64,000 bases of DNA, taken from the NCBI GenBank assembly GCA_910577815.1, contig CAJTNO010000003.1, positions 124,001 to 188,000 of the forward strand. Direction: 5' to 3'. This stretch comes from an uncultured Christensenella sp. (lineage in GTDB: Bacteria; Bacillota; Clostridia; Christensenellales; CAG-917). Below are positions 1 to 8,267 of this stretch, in pieces. Made by a program: the position numbers and the translations under genes. The notes beneath the pieces were generated by a model that saw only the letters and a program-made list of their open reading frames with translations, did no database searches and was not told the origin of the DNA. Numbering within the stretch: the first letter of the stretch is position 1; the number at the start of each line of letters is the position of its first letter.

Positions 1-111
1 GTCGTTTCTCGTTGCATAGATATACTTGCTCATTTTCGGATTCCAGCGTTTTGTCTGATGTCCGAAGTGTACGCCTGCTTCAAGCAGGGCTTTCATTGAT
101 GTGACGGCCAT
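1..111 (-). CDS. rpsB: 30S ribosomal protein S2, N-terminal part (cut by window edge)
   Basis: The first 37 codons of ribosomal protein S2, a small-subunit protein that binds late at the head-body junction. The translation carries the S2 N-terminal signature LLEAGVHFGHQT followed by RWNPKM. The ATG at 111 is preceded by a strong AGGAGG (119-124) at normal spacing, so this start is secure. The rest of the gene lies beyond the left edge. A consensus promoter lies about 100 nt upstream, leaving a leader of roughly 90 nt. Confidence 0.95.
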   Translation of the reverse strand, partial: MAVTSMKALLEAGVHFGHQTKRWNPKMSKYIYATRND

Positions 112-203
112 TTTAGGTCCTCCTGATTAGTTTTTACCTCCCGCGACTTCGCCGTCCGAACAACCTAACGGAACTATCCGAACTCCGCCGCAGTGTGGGT
201 TCG
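112..203 (-). promoter_or_regulatory. rpsB 5' leader RNA, possible autoregulatory leader
   Basis: From the predicted transcription start near 203 to the rpsB ATG there are about 91 nt. They are much more GC-rich than the neighbouring intergenic DNA and contain short complementary segments, for example a GTTCCG-like arm facing CGGAC. Ribosomal protein genes often have structured leaders bound by their own product. I do not recognise a specific known S2 leader fold, so the regulatory role is inference. Confidence 0.3.
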
Positions 204-209
204 ATGTGG

Positions 210-238
210 ATTATAATATATATAAATAAATATTGCAA
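210..238 (-). promoter_or_regulatory. Sigma-A type promoter of rpsB
   Basis: On the minus strand TTGCAA (238-233) and TATAAT (215-210) are separated by exactly 17 bp. This is a near-consensus housekeeping promoter about 100 nt upstream of the rpsB start. Confidence 0.75.
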
Positions 239-301
239 ATATTTTAAAGCATTTTAAACAAAAATTTATAAAAATCTGTCCAATCAATAAAAAATACGAC
301 A

Positions 302-336
302 ATTAAAAAGCGGCATAGGTTTAACTCCACTGCCGC
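302..336 (-). terminator. Intrinsic terminator after yrzB
   Basis: On the minus strand GCGGCA and TGCCGC form a 6-bp stem with a 15-nt loop, followed by TTTTTAATT. It lies 28 nt past the yrzB stop and separates the ruvX-yrzB transcript from rpsB. Confidence 0.65.
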
Positions 337-363
337 CGTTTGCTTTATAAGAGCAACTCAGAA

Positions 364-675
364 TTATTCCTCGTCCTCGTATTTGGCAACCTCCGCCATA
401 AATTCGTTAAAGACTTTTTCAAGAACGTCTTCGTCCTCGATGGGCGCAAAGGTATCGTTTCCGTCCTCATCCTCGGCTATTTCATAGATGAGAACCTCGT
501 CGTCCGCTATATCCTCAAGCTTTTCAACCGGCTTCATTACCACATACCATTTCCGGTCTACGTCAAGCGTTGCAAGATGATAAAACTCCTCGTCCTTATC
601 GGTGGTTTCATTGTGCAAAACGATTATATCGTCATCTTCTTCCACATTGTTGTTATCTTCAAAAAAATCCGCCAT
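364..675 (-). CDS. yrzB: YrzB-like DUF1292 protein
   Basis: A 103-residue, very acidic protein of the DUF1292/YrzB family, whose function is unknown. The N-terminus is a run of Asp/Glu/Asn, followed by the family core around IIVLHNE, FYHLATLD and VLIYEI, and the acidic C-terminus is typical. In Bacillota it usually follows ruvX (the yrzL-ruvX-yrzB locus), and it lies 74 nt downstream of ruvX here. A terminator follows. The family call is good, the role unknown. Confidence 0.85.
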   Translation of the reverse strand: MADFFEDNNNVEEDDDIIVLHNETTDKDEEFYHLATLDVDRKWYVVMKPVEKLEDIADDEVLIYEIAEDEDGNDTFAPIEDEDVLEKVFNEFMAEVAKYEDEE

Positions 676-749
676 ATCAGCATTCTCCTTTGGACTGTTT
701 GTCCTTATGTACAGTATAACACAGTTTTTGACAAAAGCAATAAACCTGA

Positions 750-1175
750 TTAAAATTTTCGGCTGTCAAGATAAGACTGCAATATTATAGTAGCCGCAAC
801 CTTATCGATAACCTGTTTGCGCTTTTCTCTGCGCACGTCAGCATCTATCAGCATACGCTCAGCCGAAACAGTTGTAAGTCGCTCGTCCTGATAAAATACT
901 GGCAATCCCGAGGCTTCGGCAAGCATATCTCCGAACTCCCGCGTTATCCTTGCTCTGTCGCCCTCCGTTCCGTCCATATTCTTAGGAAGTCCAAGCACAA
1001 AAGCGTCCGCATCTTCTTTTTTTGCATATTGGCAAAAATATTCTATATCTGCTTTGACGTCGCCTTTTTTACGAACGTACGTCTCTCGCGGATTTGCGGT
1101 TATACCAAGCAAGTCGCTCACCGCAACCCCTATCCGCACGTCGCCTACGTCAAGCGCAATTTTATGTTTTAACAT
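750..1175 (-). CDS. ruvX: Putative pre-16S rRNA nuclease RuvX/YqgF
   Basis: 141 residues, the usual length for RuvX/YqgF, an RNase H-fold protein implicated in 5' end maturation of 16S rRNA. Visible motifs are ALDVGDVRIGVAVSD at the N-terminus (first catalytic Asp), VLGLPKNMDGTEG in the middle (substrate loop), DERLTTV near residue 100, and the C-terminal VIDKVAATIILQ helix with the last acidic residue. An AGAGG lies 5 nt upstream of the ATG. It is co-directional with yrzB, as in other Bacillota. Confidence 0.93.
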   Translation of the reverse strand: MLKHKIALDVGDVRIGVAVSDLLGITANPRETYVRKKGDVKADIEYFCQYAKKEDADAFVLGLPKNMDGTEGDRARITREFGDMLAEASGLPVFYQDERLTTVSAERMLIDADVRREKRKQVIDKVAATIILQSYLDSRKF

Positions 1176-1229
1176 ATAAACCTCTTTTTATTCACCCTTT
1201 AAAATTAAGTTTCCGATTATCTAATGCAG

Positions 1230-2981
1230 TTATTTCATCAGCGTATTATTGTTACTGCCGCCTGAGCGGAATAATCCCCTGTTGCTTTTAGGTTGAAATT
1301 TTCTCTCTCCGATTTGGTCGTAATAAGCCTCCGCCTTATATCTCAAGACTAAAAGTCCCGTTATACAGGTAGCGAGAGCCAAAGCGAAAAGTATGCTCCA
1401 GTATATCGAAAGCACCGCGACTTCTCCGCCCAACAGCTTCGCGTAATTGGATAGCACCATTCCTCCCACAAGCGCTATAACGCCTATAGCCGCTACGCCG
1501 AATATTACCAACAGCGAGCCCTTGTTGCCCTGCGAAGCCTGTTTTAAATCCTGCCTGGTGTTCCAGTTTACGTTTCCAAAGCGCATATCGCAATATATAT
1601 GCAACGCCGTTGCGCCGACTATCACCAATGCCGAGCATACGGTAAACAACAGAATATTTACTATATCGATTCTGTACAAAGCTGCCGCTATTATAATCTG
1701 CACTAATAAGACTGCGGCGGGCGGTATCAACGCAAGTACAAATTTGGCTCTTATACTGTCTCTCGGGCTTATCGGCAAGGATTTACTCAGATAAAACGAA
1801 CGTCCGTCACGTGTGTATGCCAGACCTGCCATCATATTGGTTCCGCCGAGGAAAATAAGCGTATACATTACGACAAACGACAGCTTTAGCATCGAATTCA
1901 AGTATTCGGGAGTCTGCTCCGGCGGATTTTGCATATCGCTTACAAAAAACATAACCGCCGTTATAATAGGACACAGCAAAGTATTGGCAAGACAGGACAT
2001 AGCCAAATATGAGTTGCGCAAAATATTTTTAAAGTCCTTCTTCATCAGCGACGTCAAAAGATTGCTCTGCTTATACGTTACCGCGCCGTGAGATGTTTCC
2101 TTATTGGTTTCCAGTCTGCGCTCGTTAATTCTCCTGTAAAACAGCATTGCAAGCAAAATCATAACGCCAAGCATTCCGACGGTGATTGCAAGCGATATGC
2201 CGAAGCTTACCCCTGCGTTCAAACCCAGACTGAAATTTATAAGGACCTTGTTCGGATACATCACCTTTGCGAAAATTCCAAGTCCCGCAATCGCCGTGCC
2301 TCCCATCTGAACAGAGCCGATACCGCTTTGTTTTTCTCCACTGCCCAAAAAGAACACCAATAACAGGTATCCGACCATTATCAGAATGTAAAACAATAAC
2401 GATAATACAGTTTTAAGCACCGCCTTACCTTTAAAGAATGTTCCGACATAGGAAATAGGCATAGAAAACAGAGTGATTACAAACAGCGGCAATATTGGCG
2501 CTACGAGAATTACAACAAACACAAGCGCAAAAAAGCCGTAGAACATTGCTTTCCCCAATGCGGCATAAACTATTGCAAGCGTGAGCAAGGACGGAAGCAA
2601 AATAGACGCCATAAGCGCAAGCGTATTGAGATACACTACCGTAAACTTAGCAAAAAATACCGATGTATGACTTACAGGCAATGTATTTAAAAACGGAGTA
2701 TCCGGTGAATTATACAACGTGTTCATTACCGTAAACATAGTCACAAACAATGCAAACATCTGAACGCAGGATACTACTGCGTTTACTATAAGAGCAAGAC
2801 TTTCGGCATCGGGTATTATAGTCGCTATAAAGCCTAAAACTATACATATCAACACCGCAAGCGGAAGCATACACAAAAGCGTTAATACATTCTGCGAAAG
2901 CTTGCGTTTGCCCGTGCTGCTTATTCTGCCGGCGTTCTGATTTCTGAACAGAGTTTTGAAAACAAGTATATAATCTTTCAT
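1230..2981 (-). CDS. ABC-2 type exporter, membrane subunit
   Basis: A 583-residue polytopic membrane protein with about a dozen hydrophobic segments spread over the whole length and short basic loops (for example YRRINERR near residue 285). It starts 2 nt after the ATPase gene, so the two form one exporter. It resembles the large putative ABC exporter permeases of Bacillota, and no substrate-specific feature is visible. The substrate is unknown; peptides, antibiotics or lipids are possible. The C-terminus is polar and Asn/Ser-rich. Confidence 0.8.
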   Translation of the reverse strand: MKDYILVFKTLFRNQNAGRISSTGKRKLSQNVLTLLCMLPLAVLICIVLGFIATIIPDAESLALIVNAVVSCVQMFALFVTMFTVMNTLYNSPDTPFLNTLPVSHTSVFFAKFTVVYLNTLALMASILLPSLLTLAIVYAALGKAMFYGFFALVFVVILVAPILPLFVITLFSMPISYVGTFFKGKAVLKTVLSLLFYILIMVGYLLLVFFLGSGEKQSGIGSVQMGGTAIAGLGIFAKVMYPNKVLINFSLGLNAGVSFGISLAITVGMLGVMILLAMLFYRRINERRLETNKETSHGAVTYKQSNLLTSLMKKDFKNILRNSYLAMSCLANTLLCPIITAVMFFVSDMQNPPEQTPEYLNSMLKLSFVVMYTLIFLGGTNMMAGLAYTRDGRSFYLSKSLPISPRDSIRAKFVLALIPPAAVLLVQIIIAAALYRIDIVNILLFTVCSALVIVGATALHIYCDMRFGNVNWNTRQDLKQASQGNKGSLLVIFGVAAIGVIALVGGMVLSNYAKLLGGEVAVLSIYWSILFALALATCITGLLVLRYKAEAYYDQIGERKFQPKSNRGLFRSGGSNNNTLMK

Positions 2982-2983
2982 AA

Positions 2984-3721
2984 TTATAAGGCGTTCGCCG
3001 TATCCTCGGTCAGCTTAAGGAACAATTCTTCAAGCGAGCTGTCGCGGTTTCTGTCTTTAAGCTGTGATATTGTGCAGGTTGTTATTAAATGTCCGTCGTC
3101 GATTATCCCTATTCTGTCGCAAATCTTTTCTACAACGTCAAGCACGTGCGAGCTGAAAAACACGCAGTTACCTTTGTCGGCGTGTTCGCGCATAAGCGTT
3201 TTCAAATTATATGCGGATTTCGGGTCCAGTCCCGTCATAGGCTCGTCGAGTATCCAAACCTTGGGCTCGTGTATGAGCGCGCCGATGATATTCAGCTTTT
3301 GCTTCATACCGTGCGAATAAGAGGATATCTGATTTTTAACCGCCTGGTCAAGGGAAAACATCTCGAGATATTTGTTTAACCGTTCCTCTCTCAATGCGGA
3401 CGGAACGTTAAATACGTCGCATATAAAATTTATATACTCGACGCCCGTAAGCCCTTCATACAAAACGTGGTCGTCGCTTACATAACCTATCTGACTCTTA
3501 ACTGCATTGGGATTTTCCTTTAACGACACGCCGTCCAAAACTACGCTGCCCTCGTTAAAGCCGATAATGCTTGTTATACACTTTATTGTAGTTGACTTGC
3601 CCGCTCCGTTAGGTCCTATAAATCCGAAAATTTCACCGTCGTTTATTTCAAGCGACAGATTTTCAACGGACGGCTTACTGCTGCCGGCATATATCTTGGT
3701 CAAATTGTTTATTTGAAACAT
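2984..3721 (-). CDS. ABC transporter ATP-binding protein
   Basis: 245 residues, a complete ATP-binding cassette that powers the adjacent permease. It has Walker A GPNGAGKST, signature YSHGMKQK, Walker B WILDEPMTGLDP and the switch His in SSHVLD. The DrrA/CcmA-like layout and the C-terminal extension fit exporters of the ABC-2 type. The ATG is preceded by AAGGAG at 6-nt spacing. Confidence 0.92.
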   Translation of the reverse strand: MFQINNLTKIYAGSSKPSVENLSLEINDGEIFGFIGPNGAGKSTTIKCITSIIGFNEGSVVLDGVSLKENPNAVKSQIGYVSDDHVLYEGLTGVEYINFICDVFNVPSALREERLNKYLEMFSLDQAVKNQISSYSHGMKQKLNIIGALIHEPKVWILDEPMTGLDPKSAYNLKTLMREHADKGNCVFFSSHVLDVVEKICDRIGIIDDGHLITTCTISQLKDRNRDSSLEELFLKLTEDTANAL

Positions 3722-3755
3722 ATAAACTCCTTCTTATTTTTATAGTTAGATATTA

Positions 3756-5075
3756 CTATCTGTCCGAGTTTGTTTTATTTCCCGCGGCGCGAAGCGACTG
3801 TCTTTCCTTTATAACTTTTTCAAAGCCGTTATCCGTTGGGTTATAAAACCTTTCATTTTTAAGTTCGTCCGGCAAATACTGCTGCTCTACCCATCCGCCG
3901 TAATCGTGAGGATATTTATATCCGCTCACCGCTTCATCCTTATCCTTAAAGCTCGGGTCGCGCAGATATAACGGCACGGTTTCTCTTTTTACGGTCTTTA
4001 CGGCATTGTCGGCAAGTGCCAACGCTTCTACGACCTGATTCGACTTAGGCGCCTCGGATACATAAATTATGCCCTCGGCAAGCGGAATTCTTCCCTCCGG
4101 CAAGCCGATTTTTTCAAAAGCGTTTACACAGGACTGGGCAACCACAATCGCGTTGGGGTCGGCAAGACCTACGTCCTCGCAGGCGTGTATCATTATTCTC
4201 CGTCCTATAAGCAAAGGGTCGCAGCCGGCTTCTATAAGCCTTTCCGCCCAGTACAGCGCCGCCGACGAGTCGCTTCCTCGCATACTCTTGATAAAGGCGG
4301 ATATCATATCGTAATACATATCCTCGGTTACGCTGAGAGATTTTTGCTGTATGGATTGCTCCGCTTCATCCTTTCCCACTCGGATAATTCCGTCTTTATC
4401 CGCGTGAGTAGTAAGACAGGCAAGCTCAAGCGCATTGAGCGCAGTACGCATATCTCCTCCGCTAGCCCAGGCGATGTGGTTTATTGCTTCCTCGGACACC
4501 TCTAAGCTCATATTTCCGAGACCTTTTTCGCTGTCGCTTAAGGCTCTTAAAAGCCCTGCGCGGATATCAGCCTCCTCAAGTCGTGAAAAGCTGAATATTC
4601 TGCATCTCGACACTATAGCGCGCGTCATACTGACGTAGGGATTTTCCGTAGTAGAGCCGATAAATATAATGTACCCCTGTTCGATTGCCGCAAGTACGCT
4701 GTCCGACTGAGCCTTATTCCACCTATGACATTCGTCAAGCAACAGATATGTGCGTTTGCCGTGAACTCTCAAAAGCTCTTTGGCTTCCTCTATTACCTTC
4801 TTTGCGTCGGCAACTCCGCTTGTGACGGCATTAAGCTTTACAAAATTAGCGTTAGTACTCTCGGCTATAATGTTTGCAAGCGTGGTTTTACCGGTGCCCG
4901 GAGGTCCGTAAAAAATACAACTGCCCAATCTGTCCGCGGCTATAGCGCGGCGCAGAAGCGCGCCTTCTCCCACAATCTTGCCCTGTCCCATAAATTCCGA
5001 TAGCGTCTTCGGACGCATACGCTCGGCAAGCGGAGCAAGTCTTTCTTCGTTATTTTGCAAATCGAATATATCCAT
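3756..5075 (-). CDS. rarA: Replication-associated recombination protein A (RarA/MgsA AAA ATPase)
   Basis: A clamp-loader-like AAA+ ATPase that acts at stalled replication forks. The frame opens upstream at 5123, but I place the start at the ATG at 5075, giving 439 residues beginning MDIFDLQ, as RarA proteins usually do. Motifs: LAERMRPKTLSEFMGQ, Walker A FYGPPGTGKTT, Walker B LLLDECHRWNK, sensor IFIGSTTENP, and the C-terminal tetramerisation region ending near HDYGGWVEQQYLP. A TTTACA-17-TATTAT promoter overlaps the longer reading and puts the transcript start only 3-4 nt before this ATG, so the mRNA may be leaderless. Confidence 0.93.
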   Translation of the reverse strand: MDIFDLQNNEERLAPLAERMRPKTLSEFMGQGKIVGEGALLRRAIAADRLGSCIFYGPPGTGKTTLANIIAESTNANFVKLNAVTSGVADAKKVIEEAKELLRVHGKRTYLLLDECHRWNKAQSDSVLAAIEQGYIIFIGSTTENPYVSMTRAIVSRCRIFSFSRLEEADIRAGLLRALSDSEKGLGNMSLEVSEEAINHIAWASGGDMRTALNALELACLTTHADKDGIIRVGKDEAEQSIQQKSLSVTEDMYYDMISAFIKSMRGSDSSAALYWAERLIEAGCDPLLIGRRIMIHACEDVGLADPNAIVVAQSCVNAFEKIGLPEGRIPLAEGIIYVSEAPKSNQVVEALALADNAVKTVKRETVPLYLRDPSFKDKDEAVSGYKYPHDYGGWVEQQYLPDELKNERFYNPTDNGFEKVIKERQSLRAAGNKTNSDR

Positions 5076-5084
5076 AATATATTT

Positions 5085-5113
5085 ATAATAACAATTTAAA
5101 CGGAGTTTGTAAA
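5085..5113 (-). promoter_or_regulatory. Promoter of rarA giving a near-leaderless mRNA
   Basis: Minus-strand TTTACA (5113-5108), 17-bp spacer, TATTAT (5090-5085). The -10 box ends 9 nt before the ATG at 5075 and no ribosome-binding site fits between. The promoter overlaps codons of the alternative longer reading frame, which argues against that start. Confidence 0.55.
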
Positions 5114-5143
5114 GATTTGACATACTATTTCATATAATGTCGC

Positions 5144-5821
5144 GTGTCAAGATTGTCCAGAATTTCAAAGGATATGCGCCCTAAATTTTTGCGCGTAATA
5201 ATAGCGATACTTATTTTTATCGCGATATTTATCTTTTGTACCGTGTATTTCCGCAAAAACATAGTTCCAACGGTTATGGACAGCTCTATAGCGCAGGTGC
5301 GCGCAATAACGACCAACGCCATAAATCTCGCCGCAACTACAGTAATAAACGGCGGACTTACCTATGACGAATTATTTGAGGTAAAAAAGGACAATAACGG
5401 TAAAATTACAATGATACAGGCAAATTCGCCGCGTATAAACACTATCGCACGCGAAATTGCAAACCTTGCGCAGGCAAATCTCGACGCGCTCGGCACGCAG
5501 GAAATTTCCATATCCGTCGGAACGTTCACCGGTCTTGCCCTGCTTACCGGCTTCGGACCGGACGTCACTATCAAAATCGTGCCTATAGGCACTGCCAACT
5601 GCGACTTTGTGTCCTATTTTCAATCGGCAGGAATAAATCAGACCTTACACAAAATTTATATCGACGTATATGCCGACGTAAATATAATCACACCTATAGA
5701 CGAGCCTACGGTTCAGGTAAAAGCCGAAATATTGGTATGCGAAAACGTTATAGTAGGCGAGGTGCCCGAATTCTATCTCAATATGAGCGACATATCGGGG
5801 ATGTTAAATCTCAATCCGTAA
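5144..5821 (+). CDS. yunB: Sporulation protein YunB
   Basis: 225 residues if the GTG at 5144 is used; an ATG at 5174 would give 215. YunB is a mother-cell (SigE regulon in B. subtilis) protein required for normal sporulation, with unknown biochemistry. One N-terminal transmembrane segment (about residues 15-35) is followed by an extracytoplasmic domain with the family features AINLAA, GLTYDELFEV, GTFTGLALLTGFGPDV, and HKIYIDVYADVNIITP. A CATATAAT element (5131-5138), one base from the SigE -10 consensus, sits directly upstream. It is divergent from rarA. Confidence 0.9.
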   Translation: MSRLSRISKDMRPKFLRVIIAILIFIAIFIFCTVYFRKNIVPTVMDSSIAQVRAITTNAINLAATTVINGGLTYDELFEVKKDNNGKITMIQANSPRINTIAREIANLAQANLDALGTQEISISVGTFTGLALLTGFGPDVTIKIVPIGTANCDFVSYFQSAGINQTLHKIYIDVYADVNIITPIDEPTVQVKAEILVCENVIVGEVPEFYLNMSDISGMLNLNP

Positions 5822-5824
5822 AAA

Positions 5825-5849
5825 GCGGCAAATAAAATTTATTTGCCGC
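5825..5849 (-). terminator. Terminator of the spoVA operon, shared with yunB
   Basis: GCGGCAAAT and its complement ATTTGCCGC form a strong AT-capped stem. On the minus strand it is followed by TTTTT. It lies between the converging yunB and spoVAE genes. Confidence 0.7.
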
Positions 5850-5863
5850 CAACACAAATTCAT

Positions 5864-6235
5864 TTAAATCTTTTTGCTTCGCGATTTTGAAATCAAGCCG
5901 AATACAAATCCGCATACAATAGCCGTCGTAAGACCTGCCGCCACCGCGCTCATTCCTCCGCTTATAGCCCCGAGGAAGCCCTGTTCTTTGACGCCCTCAA
6001 GCGCGCCCTTCGCCAGATTTGAACCGAAGCCCATAATCGGAATCGTCACGCCCGAGCCGGCAAACTCCTTCATATACTCAAATGCTCCCGTAACCTCAAG
6101 CACCACGCCGACAAGCATATAGAGTACGAGAATTCGCGCAGAAGACATCTTTGTTTTATTTATAAGTATCTGTCCAATCATACAGACAAGACCGCCTATA
6201 AAAAACACCTTTAAATACATCAAAAACATTTCCAT
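5864..6235 (-). CDS. spoVAE: Stage V sporulation protein AE (SpoVAE/SpoVAEB)
   Basis: A small hydrophobic protein of the SpoVA channel, which moves Ca-dipicolinate into the developing spore and out at germination. From the ATG at 6235 it has 123 residues and four hydrophobic segments. Conserved features are GGLVCMIGQ, VGVVLEVTGAFE and the glycine-rich GSGVTIPIMGFG, followed by GVKEQGFLGAISGG. A GAGGG at 8-nt spacing supports this start over the longer frame opening at 6265. It is the last gene of the spoVAC-VAD-VAE cluster. Confidence 0.93.
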   Translation of the reverse strand: MEMFLMYLKVFFIGGLVCMIGQILINKTKMSSARILVLYMLVGVVLEVTGAFEYMKEFAGSGVTIPIMGFGSNLAKGALEGVKEQGFLGAISGGMSAVAAGLTTAIVCGFVFGLISKSRSKKI

Positions 6236-6322
6236 AATACTACCCTCGCTTGTCACAACCAACAAGCAATATTTCTATTAAAACTCATTTAGTATTCTTA
6301 TTTTCCGAATATTTTAGAATAC

Positions 6323-7519
6323 TTAATTTTCAAAAGGTTCGCTTTCCACAGTAAATGCGTGCGCGATGCCCGGAATAGTTTCCTTTTGCAGAGGAGTATC
6401 CTTGTTGAGCAATGCACCGGTCGGCACGACAAGAACTCGCTTCAACTCGCCCCTTTGCATACGCTTTAAAATATAACTGTTAAACGCTGTATTTACACAG
6501 CCCGCACCGCTGCCTCCCTGAAAGGTTTTCTGCTCAGGTGTAAAATAGCTTGCCCCCGTATCCATATAGCACTCAGGCAAGGTAATACCCTCCTGCGATA
6601 AAAGGTATTCTAAAGTCTGCTTACCAAATCTGCCGAGGTCGCCTGTAAATATACCGTCGTAATAGCTCGGGCTTCTTCCGCTCTCTTTAAAATGAGTTAA
6701 GATAGTGTCGCAAGCGGCAGGCGCCATAGCCGCGCCCATATTGGCTTCATCGTCGATACCCAAATCGATTACCCTACCGATAGTGCCTCCCGTTATACGC
6801 ACATAGTGCGTTATAGGCTTGCCGTAGTCGTTGTTACGCTTTTCGTAATTTTCTTCAAGTATGTTAGACTTGTCGCGATTTATTACTTTTTTTTGCTTCT
6901 CTATGCTTTTCAGATATTTTTCATATTCCTTATCGTCTACGTTTATCGTATTGTCAATAGCGATTATATCGTCCTCGTAGACCTGAGAATGAATGTTATT
7001 GGGTTTCTCACTGCTAAGCACCGTACACCCCGCACCCGTGACTGTCCACTGCGCCGTAGGCGGACGCTGGTTGCCGAGCTCGAGCGGAAAACGGTATTGC
7101 CTTTCCGCAGACGAAAAATGGCTGGACGTGGAGCAAGTAACGTTTTTGGCAAAGCCGCCAGATATAAGCATAGAGCCAACCAATATTGCTTCGCTGAAGG
7201 TAGAACAGGCATTGTACAAGCCCATAAACGCACAGGGGAAATTACGCGCCGCAAGGCTTGTTGACGAAAGCTCGTTTAAAAGGTCGCCTCCAAGCAGAAT
7301 GTCTATATCCTCCTTTTCCATACCCGCTTTTGTTATAGCGCCCGTGATTGCGTCGCGATGCATCTTGCTTTCACACTTTTCATAGGACTTTTCACACCAT
7401 AAATCGTCTTTAAGCACTATATCGAAGCAGTCGCCGAAGTTTCCGTCGCCTTCCTTAGGTCCTACTATTGTAAATCCGCTTTTAATATATACGGGCGTAT
7501 TTAATTCAAAAGTTCGCAT
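6323..7519 (-). CDS. spoVAD: Stage V sporulation protein AD with an internal insertion
   Basis: SpoVAD is a thiolase-like cytoplasmic protein that binds dipicolinic acid for the SpoVA channel. Conserved stretches include LLGGDLLNE, NACSTFSEA, TSSHFSSAERQ, GRVIDLGI, MGAAMAPAACDTI, IFTGDLG and GGSGAGC. The protein is 398 residues, about 60 longer than the B. subtilis protein. The excess is one charged, Lys/Asn/Glu-rich block at about residues 174-238 (positions 6806-7000), between TVLSSEKP and RITGGTIGRV. The frame is intact, so the insertion is translated. It sits 9 nt after spoVAC. Confidence 0.95.
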   Translation of the reverse strand: MRTFELNTPVYIKSGFTIVGPKEGDGNFGDCFDIVLKDDLWCEKSYEKCESKMHRDAITGAITKAGMEKEDIDILLGGDLLNELSSTSLAARNFPCAFMGLYNACSTFSEAILVGSMLISGGFAKNVTCSTSSHFSSAERQYRFPLELGNQRPPTAQWTVTGAGCTVLSSEKPNNIHSQVYEDDIIAIDNTINVDDKEYEKYLKSIEKQKKVINRDKSNILEENYEKRNNDYGKPITHYVRITGGTIGRVIDLGIDDEANMGAAMAPAACDTILTHFKESGRSPSYYDGIFTGDLGRFGKQTLEYLLSQEGITLPECYMDTGASYFTPEQKTFQGGSGAGCVNTAFNSYILKRMQRGELKRVLVVPTGALLNKDTPLQKETIPGIAHAFTVESEPFEN

Positions 7520-7528
7520 ATATTCACC

Positions 7529-7969
7529 TCACACCACAAAATAGCCTATAAATCCCACAAGAAAGCTTGCCGTTACGCCAAAAACAATGATAGGACCGGC
7601 TATTACAAACATCTTTGCGCAAATTCCAAAAAACACGCCTTCGCGATTATACTCCATAGCGGGAGACACAACGGAGTTGGCAAAGCCAGTTATCGGAATT
7701 ATAGAGCCTCCACCCGCATAGTGCCCGAGCTTATCGTAAAGTCCCAATGCAGTAAAAAAGCTACCGAGAAAAATCATTATACAGCTCGACAAGGTAGCCA
7801 CGTCTTTGTCGCTCATCTCTTTAAATATGAGCTTTATTATATCGCCTATTCCCTCTCCGATACAGCAGATAATTCCACCAACTATAAACGCCGCAATGAG
7901 CGTTCGCACCATCGGCGATTTGGGCTGATTGTCGCTAACGTATTTCTGATACTCTATTCTGTCTATCAT
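7529..7969 (-). CDS. spoVAC: Stage V sporulation protein AC (SpoVAC)
   Basis: 146 residues with several transmembrane helices. SpoVAC is a mechanosensitive-like membrane component of the SpoVA dipicolinate channel. Family features: the N-terminal YQKYVSDNQPKSP, GGIICCIGEGIGD, SIIPITGFANSVVSPAMEY and EGVFFGICAKMF. GAGGT lies 11 nt upstream of the ATG. It heads the recognised spoVA genes, with a possible 49-codon ORF just upstream. Forespore (SigG) expression is expected from the family, but I could not pick a clear SigG promoter. Confidence 0.94.
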   Translation of the reverse strand: MIDRIEYQKYVSDNQPKSPMVRTLIAAFIVGGIICCIGEGIGDIIKLIFKEMSDKDVATLSSCIMIFLGSFFTALGLYDKLGHYAGGGSIIPITGFANSVVSPAMEYNREGVFFGICAKMFVIAGPIIVFGVTASFLVGFIGYFVV

Positions 7970-7994
7970 ATATTCAAGCTACCTCAAATATTAT

Positions 7995-8144
7995 TCACTT
8001 TACGATGTCCGCGTTTTTGCAGTTAGGTATTCCTGCGGGAGGATTGTCACACAAGGTTTCCGTTTCAATGAGAGTTACGTTATATACCTCGTTATCCTCA
8101 AAATTTGCAGAAAACAATTTGTCCATATCGTAAAGTTTTGCCAT
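7995..8144 (-). CDS. Small 49-residue ORF directly upstream of spoVAC, unknown
   Basis: An ATG at 8144 opens a 49-codon frame ending in TGA at 7995-7997, 25 nt before spoVAC and in the same direction. The peptide begins MAKLYDMDKLF, is acidic, has no membrane segment, and ends with two cysteines in LCDNPPAGIPNC. I do not recognise a family. The codons look like those of neighbouring genes and the spacing fits an operon, but no good ribosome-binding site precedes the ATG. It could be a short coding leader, a small spore protein, or chance. Confidence 0.4.
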   Translation of the reverse strand: MAKLYDMDKLFSANFEDNEVYNVTLIETETLCDNPPAGIPNCKNADIVK

Positions 8145-8267
8145 ATTTGAAAAATATAAACAGCCAAAATATTAAATCAAAACAATGTAAAAGCATTAAA
8201 TAAACCGAAGCAAAATAAATAATTCTTTTTAATGATTATAACCTTCATATATGGAAAACCTATTATT

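Noticed and set aside
5117..5138. Housekeeping promoter for yunB from TTGACA and TATAAT
   Set aside because: The two boxes are only 10 bp apart, too close for a sigma-A promoter; the CATATAAT reading as a SigE -10 is more sensible.
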